Assembly (NCBI GenBank): GCA_030642845.1
Contig: DAOWMZ010000076.1
Coordinates: 1-7,353 of the forward strand
Direction: 5' to 3'
Length of the DNA stretch: 7,353 nucleotides
Source: Candidatus Zixiibacteriota bacterium
GTDB lineage: Bacteria > Zixibacteria > MSB-5A5 > GN15 > FEB-12
The notes under the pieces were generated by a model, which saw only the letters and a list, made by a program, of their open reading frames with translations, did not search any database and was not told the origin of the DNA. Shown one piece after another: positions 1-7,221 of this stretch (position 1 is its first letter; each line of letters opens with the position of its first letter). Made by a program: the position numbers and the translations under genes.

Positions 1-762
1 AAAAGTAGTATCAGGGAAAGCATCAATTTCAATCTCTGCTTCCTGTCCCAATTCAACTTTTGTAACTTCGGTTTCATCAACTTCAACTTCCACTTCAAAT
101 ACGTCAAGATTGGAGATAGTCATGAAAATTCGTCCCTGAGAAAAGCTTGTTTGAGCTGCTGCAATCTCACCTACTTCGCAGTCAAGGAAAGTAATCACAC
201 CTGACATGGGAGCAACAACTTTAGCTTTACTGAGATTATCCAGAGTTTTATCATAACGAGCTTTTGATTGTTGTGATTGAGCTTTGGTTGCTTCATATAA
301 TGACTTAGCATTTAAGAAAGCATATTTGGCATTTTTGAATTCAGTTTCTGATGTTAGTTTGTTTTTGAAAAGTTTATCCTGGCGCTCGAACTCTTCCTCG
401 GATTGCTCCAAAGTCGATCCGGCTCCATCAAGGCGGGCAGTAATTTCATTAACAGAATATCGTGCCTGGTCAAGATCTGACTGTAACTGAACGGTATCAA
501 GTACTACCAGCAGCTCACCTTTATTTACATATAATCCTTCTTTAACTAATAGCTTTACAATCTCGCCATTAATTTCTGAAGTAATATCGACCTTTGTTTG
601 CGGCTGGATACGCCCTGATGCGGAGACTGTTTCAATAATATCTCGACTCTGTGCTGCCTCAGCATTTACCTTGGTAGTCTTACCGCTTTTTAAATTCAGG
701 TTGGCAATAACAAGTACTACAACTACTACTATTATCCCGCCTATTATCAACCACTTTTTCAT
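1..762 (-). CDS. MacA/HlyD-type periplasmic adaptor of a tripartite export system (partial, C-terminus beyond window)
   Basis: Membrane fusion protein expected to link an inner-membrane transporter to the TolC-like channel encoded just upstream. I translated it by hand: 254 codons are open from the ATG at 762 to the window edge without a stop. Residues 4-20 form one hydrophobic anchor (no lipobox). Residues 45-90 are the first half of a lipoyl/barrel-sandwich domain (SGRIQPQTKVDI, then INGEIVKLLVKEG and a VNKGELLVVLD turn). Residues 92-178 are polar and Ala/Lys/Glu/Gln-rich, fitting an alpha-helical hairpin. Residues 182-200 (VVAPMSGVIT, GE) are the second lipoyl half, and residues 212-254 (FEVEVEVDETEV, LGQEAEIEIDAFP) start the beta-barrel domain. 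This order and these motifs match MacA-like adaptors. AAGGA lies 6 nt before the ATG, and the gene starts 38 nt after the TolC gene stops, so it is probably co-transcribed. Family call is firm. The MacA subtype, and hence an ABC (MacB) partner rather than RND, is inferred. Confidence 0.9.
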   Translation of the reverse strand, partial: MKKWLIIGGIIVVVVVLVIANLNLKSGKTTKVNAEAAQSRDIIETVSASGRIQPQTKVDITSEINGEIVKLLVKEGLYVNKGELLVVLDTVQLQSDLDQARYSVNEITARLDGAGSTLEQSEEEFERQDKLFKNKLTSETEFKNAKYAFLNAKSLYEATKAQSQQSKARYDKTLDNLSKAKVVAPMSGVITFLDCEVGEIAAAQTSFSQGRIFMTISNLDVFEVEVEVDETEVTKVELGQEAEIEIDAFPDTTF

Positions 763-800
763 AATAAATCCTTAAGTACAAATTTCCCATTCATTAACGA

Positions 801-2216
801 TTACATTTTACCCATAGCATTCTCAAGGTTTGAAATAGCCAGATTCAAATCAAAATCAGCCTTGATCAATGATACCTGGGCTCTCTTTAGAGAAACTTGA
901 GCATCAAGGAGATCAAGAATCGTGGCTGCTCCCAGATTATATTTTTCCTGTGTAATTTTCAGATCTTCACTAGCCGCTTCCACATTCTCTTTTGAAACAT
1001 TCTGTTTTTCTTTTAAACGCTCAATATCAAGATATTTAGATTTAATACTCTGGCTGGTAAAATTCCGCCAATCAGCATACTCAGCTCTGGCAGTATTATA
1101 ATTGACTTTGGCACTGGTTAAATTGTATTCCCGAATAAAACCATCGAAAATATTGAAATTGACCTGGAAACCAAAAGTAGTGCTTCTGCTGGAGAAATTA
1201 AAAGTAGCCGTGTCTCCCTGAGTCCCATCGGAATATGTCAACGCTCCAAATCCAGACAAAGTAGGTAGATATTTAGCTTTTCTTGAACGTACTGAATGTT
1301 TGTAAATATCGACGTTTTTCTCTGATGATAACAATCCGGGGTTATGCTCCAGACCATAAATCATAGCTTCTTCAAGAGTACCTGAGTATTCGCGCATGGA
1401 ATATTCTGTGGAAAACCCGACATCGCTATTAGGATCAAGTCCGATTGTATAAGCTAATGATGCTCTACCGCTATTGATTTCATTTTGAGCAGTCAGTAAC
1501 GCAAGGCGATCATTTCCTACCTGAACTTTTTGTTTTAATACGTCGGATTTTGATGCAGAACCCAAATCATACTTTGATTGGATAAGTTTTAGTTGTTCGG
1601 TGCTCCTTTCAACGGCCCGATTCTGTACTTCCACATTCTTTAGCACGGCCAAATAGGAGTAGTATGATACCTTTACCGAATATATGAGATCCTGCTCTGA
1701 TCCTATTACATCCAGCTTAGCTTTGGCAAGGCTTGCTTTTGAACCGGCATAGTTAAACCAATTGGAAAGGTTAAAAAGAGACATATTGGCTGAGATATCA
1801 AAACTCTTATTACTTCCCTCCTGATCCGGCAGGTCAATTTCCATTATATATGAAGATATCACTTCGGGACTGACTCCGAATTGATAGCCTAATGAGGTAT
1901 CAGTATCGCGATCAAAGACCTCTACGCTGTCTCTATAATACCTTACATTCTGTAATTCGATATCGGATTTTACGTTTCTTGATGAAGATTCTGAATACCT
2001 ATATGACATGTCCACTCGCGGTAGAAAAGCACCTAATGATGCTCTTTTATTTGCACCGGCTAATTGTTCTCTCCCTTTAGCGGCAATAATCGAGGCTCTG
2101 TTTTTCAGGGCCAGCTCAATACAATCATCAAGTGTCAAAAGTTCGGCAGCATTAGCTGACGGTACCATTAACATACCTACAAGTAACAATGAAAAGAAAA
2201 CAAGCAACCTCATCAT
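801..2216 (-). CDS. TolC family outer membrane efflux channel protein
   Basis: Outer membrane factor forming the exit duct of a tripartite efflux or secretion system. 471 residues, usual for the family. The first ~23 residues are a signal peptide (hydrophobic core LLVFFSLLLVGMLMV, likely cleavage after SANA), with no lipobox cysteine. The mature part shows the family's internal duplication. Repeat one begins LLTLDDCIELALKN near residue 26 and continues with GAFLPRVDMSYRYSES; repeat two begins LEEAMIYGLEHNPGLL near 280 and continues with KYLPTLSGFGALTYSDG. Each repeat ends in a long Ala/Gln/Lys-rich helical region containing an LG-A/S-A motif (LGSASKSDVL; LGAATILDLLDAQVSL). The start is the ATG at 2216: GGAG (2224-2227) is 7 nt upstream. 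A TTG at 2219 would be only 4 nt away, and another ATG lies at 2213. It begins 14 nt after the Yip1 gene stops and is followed by the adaptor gene, so the three form an operon. Transported substrate cannot be told from sequence. Confidence 0.93.
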   Translation of the reverse strand: MMRLLVFFSLLLVGMLMVPSANAAELLTLDDCIELALKNRASIIAAKGREQLAGANKRASLGAFLPRVDMSYRYSESSSRNVKSDIELQNVRYYRDSVEVFDRDTDTSLGYQFGVSPEVISSYIMEIDLPDQEGSNKSFDISANMSLFNLSNWFNYAGSKASLAKAKLDVIGSEQDLIYSVKVSYYSYLAVLKNVEVQNRAVERSTEQLKLIQSKYDLGSASKSDVLKQKVQVGNDRLALLTAQNEINSGRASLAYTIGLDPNSDVGFSTEYSMREYSGTLEEAMIYGLEHNPGLLSSEKNVDIYKHSVRSRKAKYLPTLSGFGALTYSDGTQGDTATFNFSSRSTTFGFQVNFNIFDGFIREYNLTSAKVNYNTARAEYADWRNFTSQSIKSKYLDIERLKEKQNVSKENVEAASEDLKITQEKYNLGAATILDLLDAQVSLKRAQVSLIKADFDLNLAISNLENAMGKM

Positions 2217-2223
2217 CAAAGAT

Positions 2224-2227
2224 CTCC
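2224..2227 (-). promoter_or_regulatory. Ribosome binding site that decides the TolC start
   Basis: GGAG on the minus strand lies 7 nt before the ATG at 2216, 4 nt before a TTG at 2219 and 10 nt before an ATG at 2213. The spacing favours 2216. The site falls in the 14-nt gap just after the Yip1 stop codon, so translational coupling is plausible. Confidence 0.6.
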
Positions 2228-2230
2228 ATT

Positions 2231-2953
2231 CTATTTAAACATTAAAGCAATTCCTGAAATTATCACATGTATAATTGCTAACATACCTATTGATAAGACC
2301 GACAACAGGTATCCTTTGTTGCGCGGAATATTATATATTATTGATAAACCAATTCCGACAACAATTATTTCCCATATATGAAAGACAGATATTTTTGACA
2401 ATGCAGTAAACCAAAAAGATTGCATTCCCTGATCCGCCACTAAAACCGCGGGAGAGAATGTTACCATCATGCTCTCCTTCATAATCATAAGTGGTGCATG
2501 CAACAAAGCCCCAACCGCATATAAAAATTCTCCATACAGCATAACAGAGAGAATCATCTTATAGGTAGACTTCAAGCCAAAAACAAAATTACCAAAAAAC
2601 AAAGCTAACCCGGCAGCAATTAATGCAGGCAAAATCATAAAAAGCACACCGCCGATCATTATCTGCCAATGCAAAATAGTTCGCATTGTCTCTTCTGTCA
2701 TACCGGGCTTTTCGATAGTTTCTTGTATTTCCGGCATAGTCATTTGTTCATTCACAATATAATCAACTGCAAGATAGAAAAATACGAACATTACTATCAG
2801 CATAGCGATATATGGGATTAAAATCTTTGGGTTGTCTTTTAAATCCTTGAAGAATACCGAAGGTTGATAGAAAATTTCAGTTAATCCGCGAAAAGACAAT
2901 CCCTCACTTTTCTTTTCAGTCTCTAACGGTTGTGAAATATCGTTTGTTTCCAT
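2231..2953 (-). CDS. Yip1 family integral membrane protein
   Basis: A 240-residue polytopic inner-membrane protein that I assign to the Yip1 family (PF04893-like). A polar N-terminal tail of about 20 residues is followed by an amphipathic stretch with the typical phrase LTEIFYQPSVFFKDL (24-38), common at the start of bacterial Yip1 domains. Five hydrophobic segments follow at about 44-67, 98-125, 133-158, 188-209 and 215-239; five membrane spans is normal for the family. No catalytic motif is visible and the molecular role of bacterial Yip1 proteins is not established. It is first in an operon with TolC and MacA-type genes, suggesting a role in, or dependence on, envelope export, but this is only context. 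The start is the ATG at 2953, with AAGGAG (2959-2964) 5 nt upstream; the adjacent TTG at 2956 would sit only 2 nt from that site. The TAG stop lies 14 nt before the TolC start. It is separated from hppA upstream by a strong terminator. Confidence 0.85.
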   Translation of the reverse strand: METNDISQPLETEKKSEGLSFRGLTEIFYQPSVFFKDLKDNPKILIPYIAMLIVMFVFFYLAVDYIVNEQMTMPEIQETIEKPGMTEETMRTILHWQIMIGGVLFMILPALIAAGLALFFGNFVFGLKSTYKMILSVMLYGEFLYAVGALLHAPLMIMKESMMVTFSPAVLVADQGMQSFWFTALSKISVFHIWEIIVVGIGLSIIYNIPRNKGYLLSVLSIGMLAIIHVIISGIALMFK

Positions 2954-2958
2954 CAAAA

Positions 2959-2964
2959 CTCCTT
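2959..2964 (-). promoter_or_regulatory. Ribosome binding site that decides the Yip1 start
   Basis: AAGGAG on the minus strand is 5 nt from the ATG at 2953 and only 2 nt from the upstream TTG at 2956. This makes the ATG the likely initiation codon. Confidence 0.7.
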
Positions 2965-2979
2965 ATGGTTTGCTAACGA

Positions 2980-3011
2980 ATACTATTTGTGAAAGTTTCA
3001 TTTTTAGTCAA
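2980..3011 (-). promoter_or_regulatory. Possible promoter of the Yip1-TolC-adaptor operon
   Basis: On the minus strand TTGACT (3006-3011) is followed 20 nt later by TAGTAT (2980-2985). The -35 box is good (5 of 6), but the spacer is longer than the usual 16-18 and the -10 is moderate. Some promoter must lie between the hppA terminator (ending at 3065) and the Yip1 start at 2953, and this is the best candidate I can see there. Confidence 0.3.
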
Positions 3012-3064
3012 TCTCTATGATAATAATACTTCCTCGTGCGATTAATATTCATTCTAAATCAAAT

Positions 3065-3100
3065 AAAAAAGGAAGCTGTCTTATAAAGATAGCTTCCTTT
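3065..3100 (-). terminator. Intrinsic terminator of hppA
   Basis: Read on the minus strand, AAAGGAAGCT (3100-3091) pairs perfectly with AGCTTCCTTT (3077-3068). There is then one A/C mismatch, four more pairs (TCTT with AAGA) and a three-base loop. The U-run of six (3070-3065) begins in the stem's last pairs. It starts about 25 nt after the hppA stop. It separates hppA from the export operon. Confidence 0.9.
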
Positions 3101-3125
3101 GATAATTGTAGCAAGTGTAATAATA

Positions 3126-5141
3126 CTAATTAAATAATGCTGGACCTACCACAAGTGAGACAATTGCCATCAATTTAATCAAGATATTCATTGAAGGACC
3201 GGATGTATCTTTAAATGGATCACCAACGGTATCCCCAACCACAGCAGCTTTATGGGCATCAGAGCCTTTACCGCCATGTGCACCGGCTTCAATATATTTC
3301 TTGGCATTATCCCAGGCACCCCCGGCATTGGCCATCATAAGGGCCATCATCACACCGGACATAGTCGCACCGGCCAGGAATCCACCCAATGCTTCAGCGC
3401 CATTCTCACCAAAAATTAAACCTACAGCAATAGGAGCTAAAATTGCAGTGAGTCCGGGAACGATCATCTGCTGTAAAGCTCCGGTAGTGGCAATATCCAC
3501 GCAGGTTTTGGTATCCGGTTTCGCTGTACCTTCCATCAAACCCTTGATTTCACGGAATTGACGACGAACCTCTTCGACCATTTTGGCAGCAGCTTTACCA
3601 ACTGCAGTCATAGTCAGGGAAGCAACAAAGAATGGTAACACGCCTCCTATGAAAAATCCAAGAACAACATGTACCTCAAGAATATTAATACTTTCTAAAC
3701 CCACCGCAGCAGCATATGCTGAGAAGAGTGCCAAGGCAGTTAAGGCAGCAGAACCGATGGCAAAACCTTTTCCGATTGCTGCAGTCGTATTGCCAAGTGA
3801 ATCCAATCTGTCAGTAATATCCCTGACATCCGAACCCAGACCTGACATTTCGGAAATACCACCAGCATTGTCAGCGATAGGACCATAAGCATCGACTGAC
3901 ATAGTGACACCGATTGTACCCAACATACCAACACCGGCAATACCGATACCATAAAGACCGGCAAAACTATAACCGGTATAAATAGCAGCACAGATTACAA
4001 TAACGGGCAACAAGCATGATTCCATACCTACGGCCAAACCATTAATAATATTAGTAGCGGCACCGGTCTCTGAGGCTTTGGCAATTTTTCTTACCGGAGA
4101 TGCAGCAGTATAATATTCAGTTAATAAACCGAGAATAATACCGGCAACATTACCGCCAATAATTGCCCAAAAAACCTTATGATCGATTTTCAAATAATCA
4201 ATAGTAAACCAGGCAGCTACCAGCATAACAACAGCACCTACATAGGTGACTAACCGAAGAGTCGCAGCCGGATTCATTTTTGAAAAAAGTCTAACAGAAA
4301 GAATACCTAACATTGAAGCCAAAGCTCCAAAAGCCACAATCATTAACGGAAGCTGCATATAAGCATCACGATTATTTGCTATTTCCTCTGTAATACTTCC
4401 GGAAATGCCGGTAACTGTTGCAGCAATAGCAATTGTAGCAATAATTGAACCTACATAAGATTCAAAAAGATCGGCTCCCATACCAGCAGTATCACCGACA
4501 TTATCACCAACATTGTCGGCAATAACAGCAGGGTTACGCGGGTCATCTTCGGGAATACCGGCTTCAACTTTACCTACAAGGTCAGCACCGACATCGGCAG
4601 CTTTGGTAAAAATACCTCCGCCAATACGAGCAAATAGGGCTATTGATGAAGCTCCCATGGCGAAACCATTAATAATCGGCTGATCCTGTGGATTTCCAAA
4701 AAGATAAAAAACAATACCTACACCAATTAACCCCAGTGAAGCTACTGACATACCCATCACGGCACCACCGGTGAAAGCAATAGATAAAGCTTCCGACATA
4801 CCGCCGTCTTTAGCAGCAGCACAGGTACGAACATTGGCTCTGGTAGCCGCTTTCATACCGATAAAACCGGCTAACATGGAGCAGCCTGCTCCACCTAAAA
4901 ATGCAAAAGCAGTATTGCTGGGTTCGACCTTCCAATACAGAAGACCAAAAACAACGGCAATAAAAATTACGAGAATCGAGTACTCTCTTTTGAGGAATAC
5001 CATAGCACCATCATGGATAACCTCGGAGATCTCTTTCATCAGATCGGTACCGCTTGGTTTGCTTTTAATCCAGAAAAACAGACTTAAAGCAAAAATAAGC
5101 CCAATGACACCGATTATCGCGGATAATATTCCAGTATCCAT
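3126..5141 (-). CDS. hppA: Membrane-bound K+-dependent pyrophosphatase, predicted sodium-pumping
   Basis: Integral-membrane pyrophosphatase that hydrolyses PPi to two phosphates and pumps cations outward across the inner membrane. 671 residues with about 16 hydrophobic spans, the normal size for prokaryotic members. All signature motifs are present: the acidic site [11 protein letters not shown] (183-193), DNVGDNVGD (209-217), [12 protein letters not shown] (417-428) and, near the C-terminus, [15 protein letters not shown] (636-650). The [10 protein letters not shown] segment (450-459) has Ala454 and Gly457. The potassium-independent class has Lys and Thr there, so this is the potassium-dependent class. 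ADLFES (223-228) puts Glu227 three residues after Asp224, as in the sodium-pumping Thermotoga enzyme (DLLES); plant H+-pumps have the glutamate four residues later. Sodium (or dual Na+/H+) transport is therefore predicted, not proven. Start ATG at 5141 has GGGGAG 9 nt upstream. The gene is a single transcription unit with its own promoter and terminator. Confidence 0.97.
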   Translation of the reverse strand: MDTGILSAIIGVIGLIFALSLFFWIKSKPSGTDLMKEISEVIHDGAMVFLKREYSILVIFIAVVFGLLYWKVEPSNTAFAFLGGAGCSMLAGFIGMKAATRANVRTCAAAKDGGMSEALSIAFTGGAVMGMSVASLGLIGVGIVFYLFGNPQDQPIINGFAMGASSIALFARIGGGIFTKAADVGADLVGKVEAGIPEDDPRNPAVIADNVGDNVGDTAGMGADLFESYVGSIIATIAIAATVTGISGSITEEIANNRDAYMQLPLMIVAFGALASMLGILSVRLFSKMNPAATLRLVTYVGAVVMLVAAWFTIDYLKIDHKVFWAIIGGNVAGIILGLLTEYYTAASPVRKIAKASETGAATNIINGLAVGMESCLLPVIVICAAIYTGYSFAGLYGIGIAGVGMLGTIGVTMSVDAYGPIADNAGGISEMSGLGSDVRDITDRLDSLGNTTAAIGKGFAIGSAALTALALFSAYAAAVGLESINILEVHVVLGFFIGGVLPFFVASLTMTAVGKAAAKMVEEVRRQFREIKGLMEGTAKPDTKTCVDIATTGALQQMIVPGLTAILAPIAVGLIFGENGAEALGGFLAGATMSGVMMALMMANAGGAWDNAKKYIEAGAHGGKGSDAHKAAVVGDTVGDPFKDTSGPSMNILIKLMAIVSLVVGPALFN

Positions 5142-5230
5142 CGATTAATTCTCCCCGTTTAAGTTCCTATGTTGAGTTTACGTTCTTTATATTTCTTCAT
5201 ACAAAAACAGAGTCTTTCAAATCAGGCAGG

Positions 5231-5259
5231 AATATATTCGCTTGTGAAACAAAGCGCAA
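5231..5259 (-). promoter_or_regulatory. Probable hppA promoter
   Basis: Minus-strand TTGCGC (5254-5259) and TATATT (5231-5236) are separated by 17 nt; the -10 matches five of six consensus bases, the -35 only TTG. Transcription would start near 5224, leaving a leader of about 80 nt. The spacer contains a short dyad, CGCTT (5239-5243) and AAGCG (5252-5256), which could be an operator or chance. Confidence 0.45.
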
Positions 5260-5288
5260 GCACTATTTATATTTTTTAATTATTATTT

Positions 5289-5304
5289 GACTTAAGATTA
5301 AGTC
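5289..5304. repeat. Perfect AT-rich palindrome upstream of the hppA promoter
   Basis: GACTTA (5289-5294) and TAAGTC (5299-5304) are exact inverted repeats around AGAT. The site lies about 30 nt upstream of the predicted -35 box of hppA, where an activator or repressor could bind. There is no adjacent U-run, so it is not a terminator. Function is unknown, and 6-bp palindromes in AT-rich DNA can be chance. Confidence 0.3.
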
Positions 5305-5382
5305 TTTCTTAGGATTACTATATACCATAAAAGCTTAAAACATATGAATCACTAACAAATTTATATGATATTATTTCATTAT

Positions 5383-5409
5383 AAAAAAAGCCGGCGTTTC
5401 TGCCGGCTT
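5383..5409 (-). terminator. Intrinsic terminator of the lipoprotein gene
   Basis: On the minus strand AAGCCGGC (5409-5402) pairs perfectly with GCCGGCTT (5395-5388) around a six-base loop. A run of seven T (5389-5383) follows. The GC-rich stem plus U-tract is a textbook rho-independent terminator, about 28 nt after the stop codon at 5437. Confidence 0.95.
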
Positions 5410-5436
5410 ATATCACTTAGTAAGTTATTTAACCTA

Positions 5437-6816
5437 TTAAAATCTCTTAATACTTACATTTATAATAGGAAATCCCTGGGTAGGATTATTAGTATTGATC
5501 AGACCTTTCATTGTGTTTTGATCCAGGGAATCAACCAATGGATCCCAGGGAGTTTCAGGAAGAGCTTTAAAGAATATCATTAGCGGAAAGTTTGTAGTAT
5601 CAGTTACAAAATTATCCGGTTCAAGCGAAATAAAGACAACGCCCTGATTTCCACTCGGATCTGGAACCAAATCCAAAGGACCAGCCACACCATTAGGTAA
5701 TCCGACAAAGAATTCATCTCCCGGGAATGGTGGAACGCGAGGACCAATAGCATATTTTCCACCATCATCATCTGGCTCATCTATATTATTAAAAGTACCT
5801 GTTGATATTAAACCACCTTCATAGCCGGGTAATGCATCTTTTCCAGTAACCGTATATCCCCATGCAGGAAGTGTAAAATCCCCTTCGCTGGCATTAGCGT
5901 CAGAAATTGATGGAGACACAATCCAACCTTTATAGTGCCAACCTAACTCGCTATAATCCCAGAGTGCAAAATCATCTTGAGTGAATTGGTCATAGGTTAC
6001 TTCAAATGGTTCCCCTACCTGAATATAAAATAAAGTTGAAGTACCAAGGTAAGGTGGTTCGGAAAAAGTTTGAGCAACAATCTCGTACTGGAAGCTTTGA
6101 TGAATCAATGTATCCAATCCTAATATAAGATCAATTGTATCAATTCTAGGATTTAAAATATCTATAACAACAGTAGTTTCCGATTTATCTCCAATATCGT
6201 CAACCCACGTAGAGCCAATTGTAAAACTATCGAAAGCTATTGTATCCTGAACTACAGTTGTTTTTCTACTATAGGTGGAAAACCAGAGTCCCGTCCCTAT
6301 ATTATTATATCTGTCGGTATCAGATACTGTCTGCATATTATAACGACAGGTAGAAAACCACATTGAATCTGAAAAAGGGAAACGCAAATTGATAGGGTCA
6401 TTTGATGGATCAGTAACCAAATCCCACAACATTGTCGGACCAGGCAATAACGGATCATCTCCTGCAATGGCTTCAATAGAAATGGCAATCCAGTCATACG
6501 AGAAAATATCATCATCCAGACTGAAGGCATTTTTATCTTCCCTTTCCACCCCATCCAAATCAGTAAATAACTTTTCAACACGATTATAATCAAACTTCCC
6601 TAACGAAGTATATAACGTATCAGTGCCTGCTAACCTTACAGCCCACAATTCATAAGCCATACCGTCCGGTGCCTCTGGTAGTAATTGTGCTGATAATGTA
6701 AGTGTTGATAAAGAGATCGGACTGATAATATCATCCGGCTGCGAACACCCAAAATAAAGGGTAACAGTAATAACTGTTAAGGCAATGAAAAGCAATCTGT
6801 TAACACGCCTTCTCAT
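5437..6816 (-). CDS. Predicted exported lipoprotein of unknown function with two related beta-rich domains
   Basis: I do not recognise a named family. The 459-residue product starts with three arginines, a hydrophobic stretch (8-22) and a cysteine at 24 in the context LYFGC. This reads as a lipoprotein signal, though Tyr and Phe at -3 and -2 are unusual for a lipobox. The body is rich in Asp, Thr, Pro and aromatic residues with alternating strand-like segments. Residues 42-134 and 291-419 look like diverged copies of one module. Each has Y-E/K-x-W followed by a strand (YELWAVRL; YKGWIVSP), then a Gly-Lys/Thr-Phe turn (SLGKF; STGTF), and later a strand with I-S-I/L-E (AISIEAI; FISLEP) and a Pro-rich end. 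The YELW..LG.F pattern recalls the extracytoplasmic domain of RskA-type anti-sigma factors, a weak resemblance. Between them, WFST occurs twice (153-156, 178-181). AGGAGG lies 9 nt before the ATG. It is monocistronic, with its own promoter and terminator. Confidence 0.8.
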   Translation of the reverse strand: MRRRVNRLLFIALTVITVTLYFGCSQPDDIISPISLSTLTLSAQLLPEAPDGMAYELWAVRLAGTDTLYTSLGKFDYNRVEKLFTDLDGVEREDKNAFSLDDDIFSYDWIAISIEAIAGDDPLLPGPTMLWDLVTDPSNDPINLRFPFSDSMWFSTCRYNMQTVSDTDRYNNIGTGLWFSTYSRKTTVVQDTIAFDSFTIGSTWVDDIGDKSETTVVIDILNPRIDTIDLILGLDTLIHQSFQYEIVAQTFSEPPYLGTSTLFYIQVGEPFEVTYDQFTQDDFALWDYSELGWHYKGWIVSPSISDANASEGDFTLPAWGYTVTGKDALPGYEGGLISTGTFNNIDEPDDDGGKYAIGPRVPPFPGDEFFVGLPNGVAGPLDLVPDPSGNQGVVFISLEPDNFVTDTTNFPLMIFFKALPETPWDPLVDSLDQNTMKGLINTNNPTQGFPIINVSIKRF

Positions 6817-6874
6817 CTATAAATTCCTCCTATCCACTTATATGGATAATTAATCGTTCCATAAACAATTGCAA

Positions 6875-6904
6875 AGTATAATCAAATATGCTTGGTACTG
6901 TCAA
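6875..6904 (-). promoter_or_regulatory. Sigma70-type promoter of the lipoprotein gene
   Basis: The minus strand carries a perfect TTGACA (6899-6904), an 18-nt spacer and TATACT (6875-6880, five of six bases). The expected start near 6868 gives a leader of about 52 nt before the ATG at 6816. This is the best promoter in the window. Its classical form suggests a housekeeping sigma factor of the common type rather than the Bacteroidota one. Confidence 0.75.
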
Positions 6905-6996
6905 GCCATTATTTGCCATAGTATCCATCTTATTTAAACGGACGCACAATATCATTAATTGTTGAATAAAATCAATCTACTGTTTTTATTTTATGA

Positions 6997-7022
6997 GTAG
7001 GGCAAAAGTCTTGACTTTCGAC
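6997..7022 (+). repeat. Left REP-like unit
   Basis: A 26-nt unit starting with the GTAG tag (6997-7000). Its inner palindrome AAAGTC-TT-GACTTT (7005-7018) is perfect. Outside that core the pairing is interrupted (A7004/C7019 and G7002/A7021 mismatched; C7003-G7020 and G7001-C7022 paired). Confidence 0.6.
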
Positions 7023-7037
7023 AATTTTCTCAAAAAT

Positions 7038-7063
7038 GTTCAAACTCAAGAGTTTTGACCTAC
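7038..7063 (-). repeat. Right REP-like unit
   Basis: A 26-nt unit read on the minus strand from 7063, starting GTAG (7063-7060). Its inner palindrome AAACTC-TT-GAGTTT (7055-7042) is perfect. Compared with the left unit it has G-to-C and C-to-G at the two symmetric positions of the stem, so base pairing is kept. Confidence 0.6.
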
Positions 7064-7216
7064 TAAAACTAAATCAAGTGAAGAACAGCAGACCTCAGCC
7101 ACCTAACCACACAACAACGACTTAAGGGACTACGCCAAACTATAATTCCACATTAAGACTCTAAAGAAATAGTACTAATAAGTCGATAAAAGTTATAAAT
7201 CTGTATTATATAAAAA

Positions 7217-7221
7217 AAGGA
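7217..7221 (+). promoter_or_regulatory. Ribosome binding site supporting a GTG start
   Basis: AAGGA lies 7 nt upstream of the GTG at 7229. An in-frame TAA (7226-7228) directly precedes the GTG, and there is no in-frame ATG in the visible part, so this site fixes the start. Confidence 0.75.

Larger units (their letters stand above)
6997..7063. repeat. REP-like doublet (REPIN/BIME architecture), 67-bp imperfect inverted repeat
   Basis: The left half, read on the plus strand from 6997, and the right half, read on the minus strand from 7063, both begin GTAGG and are two versions of the same 26-nt element. They are separated by a 15-nt AT-rich spacer (7023-7037). Folding the whole as one hairpin about position 7030 gives 26 Watson-Crick pairs out of 33. 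Each element also has its own inner palindrome just after the GTAGG tag. A GTAG tag followed by a palindrome, with two such units facing each other, is the known layout of REP doublets moved by RAYT (TnpA-REP) transposases. No transposase gene is in this window, so copy number and mobility are unknown. Confidence 0.65.

Noticed and set aside
284..490. 68-codon plus-strand open frame
   Set aside because: Antisense to the adaptor gene, whose long frame with adaptor motifs is clearly the coding one.
2217..2219. TTG as the TolC start
   Set aside because: Only 4 nt from the GGAG site, whereas the next codon, an ATG at 2216, has a 7-nt spacing.
2008..2238. Plus-strand open frame opposite the TolC signal peptide region
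   Set aside because: No domain, fully antisense to a well-supported gene.
3301..3888. Two plus-strand open frames (3301-3561 and 3583-3888) opposite hppA
   Set aside because: Products are Ala/Pro-rich mirror translations of the PPase, without a recognisable domain.
4771..5148. 125-codon open frame on the plus strand inside hppA
   Set aside because: It is antisense to a highly conserved gene and gives a low-complexity, Pro/Ala/Ile-rich product with no motif. It is best explained by codon bias of hppA.
6997..7063. The inverted repeat as a rho-independent terminator or as an attC/dif recombination site
   Set aside because: There is no U-run after the structure on either strand, the stems are AT-rich, and neither attC core sites nor dif-like arms are present. 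The GTAG-headed paired layout fits REP doublets better.
7141..7146. TATAAT as the promoter -10 of the zinc-ribbon gene
   Set aside because: No -35-like sequence lies 16-18 nt upstream, and the site is over 80 nt from the start codon. Such a hexamer is expected by chance in AT-rich DNA.
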